From Chara braunii (lineage: Eukaryota > Streptophyta > Charophyceae > Charales > Characeae), in NCBI GenBank assembly GCA_003427395.1, contig BFEA01000551.1, positions 810,156 through 834,089 on the forward strand: a stretch of 23,934 nucleotides of DNA, given 5' to 3'. How positions within the stretch are numbered: the first letter of the stretch is position 1; every line of letters starts with the position of its first letter. A program made the position numbers and the translations under genes. The notes under the pieces are model-generated. The model saw only the letters and a program-made list of their open reading frames with translations. It ran no database searches and had not been told where the DNA came from. Below are positions 1 to 6,690 of this stretch, piece by piece.

Positions 1-240
1 CTCCCCGAATCCGCAAAGAAAAGTTTGAACAGAGAAGTTTCGTTTGGGGGGGGAGGGGGAGGGGGTATTTCAGCGGTTAGGGGTCCGGGGTTGGGGGGTT
101 TATGGTGAGGGTGTTAATGGTGGGGTTTCAGCAAGCACGGGCTTTCTGCAAACATTAACCTTCCACCCAAAAAACTTCGAAAAGAGGGGTGGGGGTGCTA
201 GTGGCAGGGTAGGGATGGTACTTCCCACCCAAAAACTTTT

Positions 241-304
241 AAAAGGGCAGCCTATCTGGGCTGCCGATCTCTCGAGATCAGCGGTCCAGATAGGCTGCCC
301 TTTT
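241..304. repeat. 64-bp near-perfect palindrome (foldback)
   Basis: The outer 19 bases (AAAAGGGCAGCCTATCTGG at 241-259) are perfectly complementary to 286-304. The inner arms continue to the centre at 272/273 with only three imperfect pairs (two of them G.T), ending in GATCTC (266-271) against GAGATC (274-279). The whole block can fold as one hairpin of about 30 bp with a tiny loop, or extrude as a cruciform. Confidence 0.85.
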
Positions 305-344
305 CAAGCCTTTTTGGCTGGCCTACCGGACCCGGTCTGATTTT

Positions 345-397
345 GTTTTGGGCCAGGAGACCTCCACGACCTGCATGGAGGCCTCCTGGCCCAAAAC
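345..397. repeat. 22-bp-stem hairpin
   Basis: The arm at 345-366 (starting GTTTTGGGCCAGGAG) pairs with 376-397 with one imperfect pair in 22. The loop is 9 nt (367-375). It lies 40 bp after the 64-bp palindrome, so the two foldbacks form a pair. No recognisable terminator or tRNA context. Confidence 0.85.
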
Positions 398-720
398 AGA
401 ACAGTAAGACCCCCCAGATTGGATGCGCTACGGCCCCTTGGTGCTTGTCACTGCCGTCTGGCCCAAGTTGCCCTCGATACTGGTAGGGCAATGGTCCTGA
501 GTGCTGGTCACACTGAGGTAGGATAGTAGGGATAGGGGGTGCGCTGGGAGTATTAACATGGCGAAGGGTAGGGAAGGTGGCCTATCCTGTCAGGACAACC
601 ACCGGCTGCCGTTGCTAGCAATCACCGTGGGTCTAGTCCTTGGCCTCTACAACACCCTGGTGCGAGGCTCAAGGCCTCGACGAGCCCTACTGGGCCCTGT
701 TTTCAGCCTTGTCGGTCGCC

Positions 721-1601
721 CTAAGTGAAGGCAGGCCCGACCAAGGACGAGAGGCCTATTTTGGCCTTATCACGCAACTGGGAAATCCAGGCAGTTGCGC
801 AGCGCCAGTTGCTTGAGAGAACCCAGGCCCTGCCTTCCTTTCTCAAATGTATCAGAGGCAGGCCCTGGACTAGAGACGGGGCATGGATTGCGCACAGGCC
901 GCTGGCAGTTGGACACGGGTAACTGCCCCAGGCCCTGTGCCTGAATCCCCTGGACCGGGGCTCAGCCACTTGGGGCCTACCGGAAGCTTCTGGGCAGGGG
1001 CCCAGCGCGGCCAGGCAGCACGCAGCAGGCAGGCCATTTCCCTATAGGAAAGTGCCTGCCTCCGCATTTGGCATTGGGGCACTTGCTGCATGCTGCACAA
1101 GTGCTGCTGCACTACTGGCAGGCAAGCGCCCAGGCGCTCACGGGCGAGCAAGGGACACACAGGCAGCCATAGCCAAGCTGACCTGCGAGGTGCTGAACGG
1201 GGCGCAAGGTGGTCCTTGGGTGCACGTGGCATCTGTCTGGGGGATCGAGGTTGTGAGTGATGCGTGAGACATACCTGGTGCTTGAGGCGAACGGCATTGG
1301 TCGAGAGCTGCTCGTACTTCGGGGAGCTGTTGACGTCACCGGCGGCATTGTGGATAGGCTAGATAGGATCTGCCATTCGTAGTCTGGGCGCCGAGCGCCA
1401 GATAGGGAATCGACATTCGTTCATTGTTGATGATGATGAGACTATTCCAACATTGTCACTTGTGAGCTTTTGCTGTACTCTTATTTGGTGGAACTCGTGT
1501 TGCAATTCTGCTTTTGGTTCGAGGTCATGACTATCTGGTCTCATGTGTATGATGCTGTTTGGTTTCTGGAATCCGATATCGCTCATTTTTCTTGCACTGG
1601 G

Positions 1602-1632
<31 letters not shown>
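721..1632 (+). mobile_element. LTR-like sequence of gypsy element 1 (3' half well supported)
   Basis: The interval about 1380-1604 is collinear with 15588-15811 downstream of element 2. Shared blocks include TAG(T/A)CTGGGCGCC at 1380 and 15588, CTCTTATTTGGTG at 1488 and 15686, GACTATCTGG at 1529 and 15733, and CTCATTTT(T/C)CTTGCA at 1582 and 15788, all at nearly equal spacing. Because the second copy lies just beyond a polypurine tract and integrase gene, both are best read as LTRs of related gypsy families. The 5' half, 721-1130, is rich in foldbacks, for example 823-835 with 856-868 and 1028-1041 with 1047-1060. The left boundary is not defined, and no TG...CA ends or primer-binding site were identified. 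Confidence 0.6.
1605..1632 (+). repeat. Poly(A) run of 28
   Basis: An uninterrupted run of 28 A follows the last conserved LTR block by 9 bp. The related LTR copy has a 42-base T run at the equivalent place (15812-15853). Lysine-rich reading frames across this run are translation artefacts. Confidence 0.9.
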
Positions 1633-1635
<3 letters not shown>

Positions 1636-1675
1636 CATGCGCTACAGCCAACCGGGGGGAAGCCCGGTCCACTGG

Positions 1676-1727
1676 CCGGTAGGACCGGTCCAGTTCCGGT
1701 TGGGGGAGGGGCCCCCGGTCCTACCGG
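1676..1727. repeat. 13-bp perfect inverted repeat
   Basis: CCGGTAGGACCGG at 1676-1688 is the exact reverse complement of CCGGTCCTACCGG at 1715-1727, with a 26-nt spacer that is itself G/C-rich. It sits in a stretch full of ACCGG and GGTCC words between the poly(A) run and the gag start, so it would be in the 5' leader of an element 1 transcript. Confidence 0.8.
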
Positions 1728-1833
1728 GTTTACAGCACTGTTTTATTTTATTTATTTTTAGCATTGGTTGGATGCTACGCTGCGGTAGGTCCCAGCGAGG
1801 ACGCTAGTGCAGATTGCATGCCACGCATAGCTC

Positions 1834-2529
1834 ATGACTGAAGACGACAGTGAGGTTGAGAGACTAGACCAGGGGAGTAGGAGGGCTACCCGTAGACAGA
1901 CACTTAAATCAGCTGATCATTTACCTGTACTTAGAGCCAGGTGACGAAAGGAGATTACGGAGAGAAGCTGAGGAGAGGAGGCGTTTGGGGAGAGCACAGG
2001 CAGCAGCAGCTGAAGCAGAGAGGGCACTAGCAGCAGCAGCTGTTGCACATGCTAGGGCCGAGGCAACGGCAGCAACGGCTACCGTATCTGCTACGTTGCA
2101 GGCCACTTCTCAGGCCACTTCGTCAGGTGTAAGTCAGGGTATGTCAGGTCCTGCCTCCAGTTAGTTTGCTGGCTCGCAGCTCAGCCAGCTGCAACCCTTG
2201 ACAGTAGGGAGGACTATGAGATCCAACAGACGGATGCCCTTCAGGATGAGTTATGGCGCCAGATAAAGGATGTAGAGGATAGTAGAGAGAAAGCTAGAAG
2301 AAGAAAGATCGGACTAGAGGTGAGGGAGCAGGAGTTAAGCAGTGTACAGGCTATGGAAGAGTCAGCACTTGATCCCTGTGTGTGGTCGCTTCAGTCCAGC
2401 CTTCCAAGTGTGGCAGAAGTACAGGCCATGCAGCAGGATATGCTGTCCACCTTGATAGCTGGCCAGAATCAGATTCTGGCTTCGCTCAGAGTGCCTAGGT
2501 GTGGCATATCAGAAAGTGAAATGCACTGA
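1834..2529 (+). pseudogene. gag: Gag N-terminal region of element 1 (Ty3/gypsy), frameshifted
   Basis: Reading from the ATG at 1834 gives an acidic then Arg-rich N terminus (MTEDDSEVERLDQG...), broken by a stop near 1939. A second frame carries a long charged Ala/Glu/Arg helix (EEERRRLGRAQAAAAEAER-like, about 1960-2110) and stops after the Ser-rich tail near 2162. A third frame resumes with a Glu/Arg/Gln-rich helix (about 2206-2370) and ends at 2529. Such N-terminal coiled coils before the capsid domain are common in gypsy Gag; element 3 has a comparable Glu/Lys coiled coil. At least two frameshifts and one stop make it non-functional. Assignment to Gag rests on position after the LTR-like sequence and on composition, not on a signature motif, so it is moderate. 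Confidence 0.55.
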
Positions 2530-2745
2530 GAGCCTAGGATCTAGCAATGACGAAAGTGACAACAACCAGCAGCATAGATGCAACATTCACAAGGTGCCAA
2601 TGTGCACAATGCAACGAGTGAACCAACAAGAAATCAACAACAACAACACATTCGTATCATCATCATCATGGGCTGGGGAGCAGCGCAGCGGAATATTTAG
2701 TAATCAAAGACACGTGGACAAACAAACATGGACGAGATAAACTTN

Positions 2746-2778
2746 GGAAGGGCAAGACATCAGAAAGATTGCCCTTCC
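2746..2778. repeat. 10-bp perfect hairpin
   Basis: GGAAGGGCAA (2746-2755) pairs perfectly with TTGCCCTTCC (2769-2778) around a 13-nt loop. The base immediately before it (2745) is an N. Confidence 0.7.
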
Positions 2779-2988
2779 GCTCACACACATAGGGAGAGAT
2801 CCATAGACATGCGAGATAGAGAGGGGCGAGACATAGGTAACCAAGTCCAACCCAAGTCTGATCTCCGAATGTCATACACAGCCCAATCCCAATGTAGAGT
2901 GTAAGTCCGATCTGAATGTCGTGTCCAATAACGCAGAAGGCAGTGTCCAAACAATTTCTGCAGTTACCTCTATCTCTACTCTGATAAA

Positions 2989-3117
2989 GAAGAAGAAGAA
3001 GAAGAAGAAGAAGAAGAAGAAGAAGAAGAAGAAGAACTTCGGAGGAGTAGGAGGAGAAGAGGAGAGGGGAAGAAGAAGGAGAAGAAGGAGAGGAAGAAGA
3101 AGAAGAAGAAGAAAGCT
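2989..3117 (+). repeat. GAA microsatellite with GA-rich skirt
   Basis: Sixteen perfect GAA units occupy 2989-3036, followed after a short break by imperfect GA-rich sequence from about 3045 to 3117. The plus strand is almost pure purine for about 130 bases. Reading frames through it encode only Lys/Glu/Arg or Leu/Phe runs and are not genes. Confidence 0.9.
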
Positions 3118-3195
3118 AGGCACTTTCTGCACTTACCTGGCGATGGCTGAACTTGCAGGTACCGCGGAGCCAGCTATGGCGCTGGGCAGGTAAGT

Positions 3196-3200
<5 letters not shown>

Positions 3201-3230
<30 letters not shown>
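3201..3230 (+). repeat. (TC)15 microsatellite
   Basis: Fifteen perfect TC units, preceded by a few imperfect CT units from 3197. Confidence 0.9.
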
Positions 3231-3233
<3 letters not shown>

Positions 3234-3459
3234 AACTAACTCCACTACTCTCCTCGGCGCTGGACTCCTCCAGTTCTGTGCCTCATTGCCGATGGGCAGC
3301 GCAGCTGCAGTCTCGAAGTAGTGCAGCAGGGAGTCTCCAAAATAGCGCAGCAGCCAAGTTCCTGAACCAGCATAACGCTGGATTTCTCCTGGTACCTTCC
3401 CCCGAACTGGGCAACGGCCCAGCTTAAGTAGCGCTGGGCCAGGACTGAAACCCCACAGC

Positions 3460-3510
3460 CTGCGTTCTGGACCGTGCAGATCGAAATCCGATCCACGGTC
3501 CAGATCGCAG
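3460..3510. repeat. Long foldback with 17-bp arms
   Basis: CTGCGTTCTGGACCGTG (3460-3476) pairs with 3494-3510 with one mismatch in 17. The 17-nt interior contains GATCG opposite CGATC, so the stem can extend inwards. No function is evident. Confidence 0.8.
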
Positions 3511-3559
3511 GTTTCGAAACTGGTTCAGCCCTTGGCCTAAAACGGCCTGCCTGGGTCCC

Positions 3560-3660
3560 NACCGGANGTNCAGGCCCTGCCCAGGGCTGGCCTNTTCGGT
3601 ACNTGGTCCNATTCAGGGCCTATGCNAATGCATCGGGCCTGAACGTCNGTCCAGGTCCGN
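3560..3660. other. Cluster of nine isolated N bases
   Basis: Single Ns occur at 3560, 3567, 3570, 3594, 3603, 3610, 3626, 3648 and 3660. Elsewhere in the window only 2745 and 3820 are N. Single unresolved bases in a GGTCC/GGCCT-rich stretch suggest a consensus built from several diverged repeat copies or alleles rather than a scaffold gap. Confidence 0.8.
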
Positions 3661-3896
3661 ATGGTCCAAAATCTGTCCGAAAACAAAAAAACGGTCCAAA
3701 CGTTTTTGGAGGCTCAGCCTCTGGGCCTGAATCAGGTCCTGGCCCTAGAACGTGTACCTGGCCACAAAACGGACAACAGCACACACGTTAGAAAAACAAC
3801 AGCAATTAAATAAATAAAANAATATAAAAATACTCTAAAGCTGGCGTTTTTCTGATGCAGGCCCAAGTAAAAATGCCATAGGGCCTTCAGGTTGCG

Positions 3897-4505
3897 GTGA
3901 CGCGACCTGGGGGCCCTATTCCAACCTTGGGTCCCGTGAGGGGCCCGTGTGTAGGCTCTCAGCATGTAACACTAGGCCTATGGCAACCTGCTGTCGCTCC
4001 TCCAGTAGTGGCTGGTCCATCCATGTCGCTGCCGCCTGCGAGAGGTCCCTTTGTTCCACAGTTTGGCATACCAGGCGGTCCATCAACAGGTCCTAGTTGG
4101 CAGGCTCCAGTGCCTGCTTCTTTAGGTCTCCAGTTAGCTGCTGCAGCTACAGGGCAGCAGCACCCGCAACCTGTGCAACAAGTTCTGCAACCATTGCAGG
4201 TGGTGCAGCCACTGCCGCAGCCGGTTCAATCACCTGTTCCACCGGTCCAGCTACCGATGCAGCAGTCACAAGGTTCTGGGCAACGGCCACAGTGGATGCC
4301 CAAGATACTGCTGGCCGCTCCCAAACCTTTTACTGGCGACAAGAAAAAGGAGGAGAACCTCAACACATGGTTGAGGACAGTTCCAACGTATGTGAGGCAT
4401 AAGATCACACGGCCTGAGGAGAAGGTGATCGTGGCTGCATCCTACTTGGAAGTATCAGCAGCTAGGTGGTTAGATGGGATAGTACAACAAAACGGGTATG
4501 GCTAG
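3897..4505 (+). pseudogene. gag: Gag capsid-region fragment of element 1
   Basis: An open frame of 202 codons begins with a Pro/Gln/Ala-rich linker (residues 1-135, with many PQPVQ-type repeats) and enters a capsid-like domain at about residue 140: PKPFTGDKKKEENLNTWL, then a helical stretch ending AARWLDGIVQQNGYG. This pattern (P-x-F-x-G, a conserved Trp-Leu, a later A-x-x-W) is that of the Ty3/gypsy Gag capsid family. Element 3 has the matching PEPFNGKKGEDFDNW segment. The frame stops at 4503-4505 and the rest of the capsid is missing; organelle-derived DNA begins less than 90 bp later. The ATG at 3897 is only the first one in the frame; the true Gag start would be upstream. Confidence 0.75.
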
Positions 4506-4704
4506 ACGCCTGGCTCAGGCCAGGAGTCCATATCCACGGCATCCAGCGCCAGCTGGGGGCCCTCCAGCTTCAACACAATTTACTTCTCCGTAGCCTTTAT
4601 ATATAACATCTTCTTGCCATACATCTTCATACTAGTTCATAGTGATAATCTTTAGATTGTAGAGTATCTATAATTTTGGTATCAGAAATCCTGTCAAGGT
4701 AAAA

Positions 4705-4766
4705 GTACTATCATGTTTTGGGTCACAGAGTTTCACCACCAAGTTCGGGATGGATTGGTGTGGTTC
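4705..4766 (-). rRNA. rrn5: Plastid-type 5S rRNA fragment
   Basis: On the minus strand the sequence runs GAACCACACCAATCCATCCC, then CGAACTTGGTGGTGAAACTC, which is the highly conserved first half of plastid/cyanobacterial-type 5S rRNA. Similarity fades after the GATAGTACT segment near 4705. Both the 5' terminus and the 3' half of the gene are missing, so this is a non-functional fragment. It abuts the cox2 piece with no spacer. Confidence 0.8.
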
Positions 4767-4886
4767 ATTCTGATCTTCGTGTTATGGATGTTGGTTCATC
4801 TTTTATGGCTTTTTCACTATAAGAAAAACCCAATTCCAGAGAGAATTGTTCATGGAACCACTATAGAAATCATTTGGACTATTTAG
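4767..4886 (+). pseudogene. cox2: Mitochondrial cox2 fragment
   Basis: Translation gives a hydrophobic helix ([18 protein letters not shown]) followed by [20 protein letters not shown]. This is the end of the first membrane helix and the start of the second in cytochrome c oxidase subunit 2, matching plant and algal mitochondrial proteins closely. It covers about 40 of some 250 residues and ends in TAG at 4884-4886 where the protein would continue Phe-Pro. The copper-binding domain is absent. An ATG follows the stop directly and opens the atpB piece in the same frame. Confidence 0.88.
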
Positions 4887-4979
4887 ATGGAAGAATATAA
4901 AGTTATTAACGAAGAAAACATTTCTGAATCCAAAGTAGCTGTAGTTTATGGACAAATGAATAAGTCGCCAGGCGCTCGT
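4887..4979 (+). pseudogene. atpB: Plastid atpB fragment
   Basis: Residues [20 protein letters not shown] and then NKSPGAR correspond to the conserved region of the ATP synthase beta subunit between the Walker A and Walker B motifs, in which plastid proteins read [20 protein letters not shown]. About 31 of roughly 490 codons are present. It joins the tufA piece in frame. The last codons before the joint (GCT CGT) and the first of tufA (GTA GTC) fit a short shared word, TCGTA, expected in both parent genes. Confidence 0.85.
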
Positions 4980-5093
4980 GTAGTCTTTTTAAATAAAGAA
5001 GATCAAGTGGATGATGAAGAGGTACTTCAATTGGTAGACTTAGAAGTTCGTGAGTCTCTCGATTACGAATTTCCTGGAGACAAAGTACCAGTT
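4980..5093 (+). pseudogene. tufA: Plastid-type tufA (EF-Tu) fragment
   Basis: [20 protein letters not shown] followed by [18 protein letters not shown] is the G-domain of elongation factor Tu, including the NKxD guanine-specificity motif (NKED). AT-rich codons and the company of atpB indicate a plastid origin. One residue is missing in the LDYEFPGD segment compared with usual EF-Tu. About 38 of 409 codons are present. A plastid tufA points to an algal rather than a land-plant genome. It is fused in frame to atpB before it and cox3 after it. Confidence 0.85.
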
Positions 5094-5229
5094 CGTCAGT
5101 ACATGGGTCATTTTACTCGAAGACACTATTTCGGGTTTGAAGCTGCCGCTTGGTATTAGCATTTTGTTGATGTGGTTTGGTTATTTGAACTTATTTCTAT
5201 TTGTATCTATTTATTGGTGGGGGGGGTAA
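5094..5229 (+). pseudogene. cox3: Mitochondrial cox3 3'-terminal fragment
   Basis: [20 protein letters not shown], then Tyr, a TAG at 5157-5159 where the family has Trp, then HFVDVVWLF. After about 10 extra bases near 5190 the frame shifts and gives FVSIYWWGG followed by TAA at 5227-5229. This is the natural C terminus of cytochrome c oxidase subunit 3 with its own stop codon. The early TAG (TGG to TAG) and the small insertion show decay after transfer. Only the last 40 or so codons of about 265 are present. Confidence 0.88.
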
Positions 5230-5252
5230 TTAACACTACTCATTCTCCCTTA

Positions 5253-5343
5253 AGAGGAGGTGATCCAGCCGCACCTTCCAGTACGGCTACCTTGTTACGA
5301 CTTCACTCCAGCCACTAGCCCTGCCTTCGGCATCCCCCTCCTT
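5253..5343 (-). rRNA. rrn16: 3' end of plastid-type 16S rRNA
   Basis: Read on the minus strand this is the 3' end of bacterial/plastid 16S rRNA. It includes AAGTCGTAACAAGGTAGCCG and the terminal GGATCACCTCCTCTT with the anti-Shine-Dalgarno CCTCC. The similarity runs about 91 nt and breaks off at 5343, where non-organelle sequence resumes. A 23-bp unassigned piece (5230-5252) separates it from cox3. It is far too short to be functional. Confidence 0.9.
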
Positions 5344-5345
5344 AA

Positions 5346-6060
5346 AGTGGCATGACACACAAGAGGAGTAGAAGGCCACCGACTCACTGGCAAACCTGGG
5401 ATCTAAAAGGTACAGGTTTGTCTGCGAGGTTACTGATGTCGTAGAAAGATTGATAGTTGTCCTAGGGGTGCGGTACGATCCCCAGATCCTCATGACCACT
5501 AATTTGCAATGTTTGCCCACAAAGGTCGAAAATAAGTTAGTCGATGAGGCCTTCACTGACATGCACAATTTTCCCTCTTTTAGTAAGAAGGCCTGGACAT
5601 CGAAGCTGAACTCGGGAGTGCGCAGCAGGCTGTAACAGATGGGAGAAAGAAGAAGTTCCCCTAAGATTGGAGACAGAAGGGCAGCCTCATGTTCATTGAC
5701 CATGATGGCAATGCGACTAAGGTTGAAGACTACTCTGACCTTGGGGAAGACACAGAGGTGGAAGGGGCTACGAAGACTTCAGAGGGTGGAGTAGTAGTTC
5801 CCTTAAAGGAGAGCCGGTCCAAGAGTCAAGGGACAGACCAAGGCCCACCAGCATGGGTCAAAATGGGCCTGGAGTACGACGTGTGGCATGACCGCCATAC
5901 TCGTGGCGGATTTCTTAATTGTGGCCAGTATAGGCACACAATTGCTCGCTGCAAGAGTAAGAGAGTCACCATTAAGGTGCCACCCGCTGTCAGGTCTCCG
6001 GTACCTTCAACCTCGACTCCTTGAGTGGTGCTTCTGCGAACACTTCAAGGAAACACATCG
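5346..6060 (+). pseudogene. gag: Gag C-terminal part with degenerate zinc knuckle (element 1)
   Basis: From about 5390 a frame reads YRFVCEVTDVVERLIVVLGV and continues through a helical segment to a stop at 5635. A further frame (5689-6024) is acidic and then reaches the nucleocapsid knuckle near 5911-5960: FLNCGQYRHTIARC. The spacing is that of a CCHC knuckle (C-x2-C-x4-H-x4-C) but the first Cys is Phe. The segment following it (KSKRVTIKVPPAV) matches the segment after the knuckle of element 2 (KNKKVTTKVPSTI), showing the two belong to the same family. A stop at 6022-6024 and further frame changes before the protease make it defective. Confidence 0.72.
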
Positions 6061-6073
6061 GGCCAGCAGGAGT

Positions 6074-6690
6074 ATTAGCTGCTCCTACTTGGGCTGAAGT
6101 GGTGGCCGCACCCTCTCCACTTCAGATGATGGTCGGGGACTCGGGGCTATTGACTCTGTGATAAGCCCGCAGATAGATCCAGACCAATTGATACTCTGTT
6201 CTCTGAGTCCTTCAAGAAGTTAGAAAGTGAGTGGTTAGAGAACCCTAGATAATCCTGGGCGATGATGGTGAAAGGTCCTAGAGGTGAACATTTCGTGGTA
6301 GAAGCCGATGTAGGTGGCTGTACAGTTGGTGTCTTCACAGAGATAGGCTCTATGCGGAATTTCACCCGTCGTGTTCGTGTGAATAGGCTGCGCGTAGGGG
6401 ACCAAGTGCGACAGCTTAACAGGTCTGTAGCATCCACTCTAGCCAACAAACACTCGATGGTTGTTTCAGACTATGTCAAGGACATGGTTTGTACCTTTTC
6501 CTATGGAGGAGGGGAACTGAGACATAAAATCTCATTCCTGGTTAGGGATGAGCTTCCAGCTGACATGTTGCTAGGTATGTACTACCTCGAGGTTGCTAAG
6601 TCTCAGTTTGCTAGGATAAAAAGTTGGTGTTGTACAAGTTGCCTAATGGGAGGATCGTTAGTCTGCAAAAGTATAAGGCTAGCAGATTAG
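6074..6690 (+). pseudogene. Retropepsin-like protease region of element 1
   Basis: After a short linker (APTWAEVVAAPSPLQ in one frame) the frame 6262-6690 encodes the aspartic protease module: a beta-rich start (GEHFVVEADVGGCTVGVF), the active-site position reading TEIGSMRNF instead of the expected D-[ST]-G, and the C-terminal flank LPADMLLGMYYLEVAKSQF, which corresponds to the usual 'LGMxxL' segment. The catalytic Asp is therefore lost (Glu at residue 27). The homologous protein in element 2 has IDSSSSRN (Gly lost) and element 3 has an intact IDSGATRS. The role in an active element would be cleavage of the Gag-Pol precursor. Confidence 0.75.

Larger units (their letters stand above)
1..720. 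other. Unassigned G-rich spacer
   Basis: No coding region is convincing here. The first 230 bases are strongly G-rich on the plus strand with G runs of up to 8. Two strong foldbacks (listed separately) occupy 241-397. The remainder up to 720 contains GGCC/GGTCC-rich sequence similar in style to later non-coding stretches, but I could not tie it to a particular element. It may be the 5' part of an LTR or unrelated repeat DNA. Confidence 0.5.
2530..3896. other. Low-complexity spacer interrupting element 1 gag
   Basis: No supported gene. It holds CAA/CAT-rich DNA (2560-2680), a hairpin (2746-2778), a GAA microsatellite with a GA-rich skirt (2989-3117), a TC microsatellite (3201-3230), a strong foldback (3460-3510) and a stretch with nine isolated N bases (3560-3660). 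It separates the gag coiled-coil region from the gag capsid region and so may be a later insertion or a fast-evolving linker. Confidence 0.5.
4590..5343. other. Mosaic of shuffled organelle DNA inserted in gag
   Basis: About 750 bp, more AT-rich than its surroundings, is built of short pieces of plastid and mitochondrial genes: 5S rRNA (minus), cox2, atpB, tufA, cox3 (all plus), then the 3' end of 16S rRNA (minus). The pieces are roughly 60-140 bp each and directly adjacent. It is flanked by element 1 gag on both sides (capsid up to 4505, later Gag from about 5390). The first part, 4590-4704, is AT-rich and unidentified; it may be organelle spacer. Small rearranged inserts of this kind are known from plant nuclear genomes as mixed NUPT/NUMT loci. 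A mitochondrial origin of the whole mosaic, followed by transfer, is also possible. Confidence 0.85.

Noticed and set aside
1470-1761. Lys-rich frames across the poly(A) run
   Set aside because: The Lys tract is the 28-base A run. No domain, and the two frames are shifted versions of each other.
2872-3193. Lys/Arg-rich and Phe/Leu-rich frames across the GAA tract
   Set aside because: They encode only the microsatellite on either strand.
4677-4686. TGGTATCAGA as a primer-binding site for initiator tRNA-Met
   Set aside because: The first 10 bases match, but the following AATCC does not, and it lies in the AT-rich front of the organelle mosaic rather than after an LTR.
5253-5343. Bacterial contamination as the source of the 16S piece
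   Set aside because: It is only 91 bp, embedded among cox2, atpB, tufA and cox3 scraps, so an organelle origin is the simpler reading.
5287-5703. 138-codon minus-strand frame
   Set aside because: It starts inside the antisense of Gag and ends in the 16S rRNA fragment; the plus strand carries the recognisable Gag.
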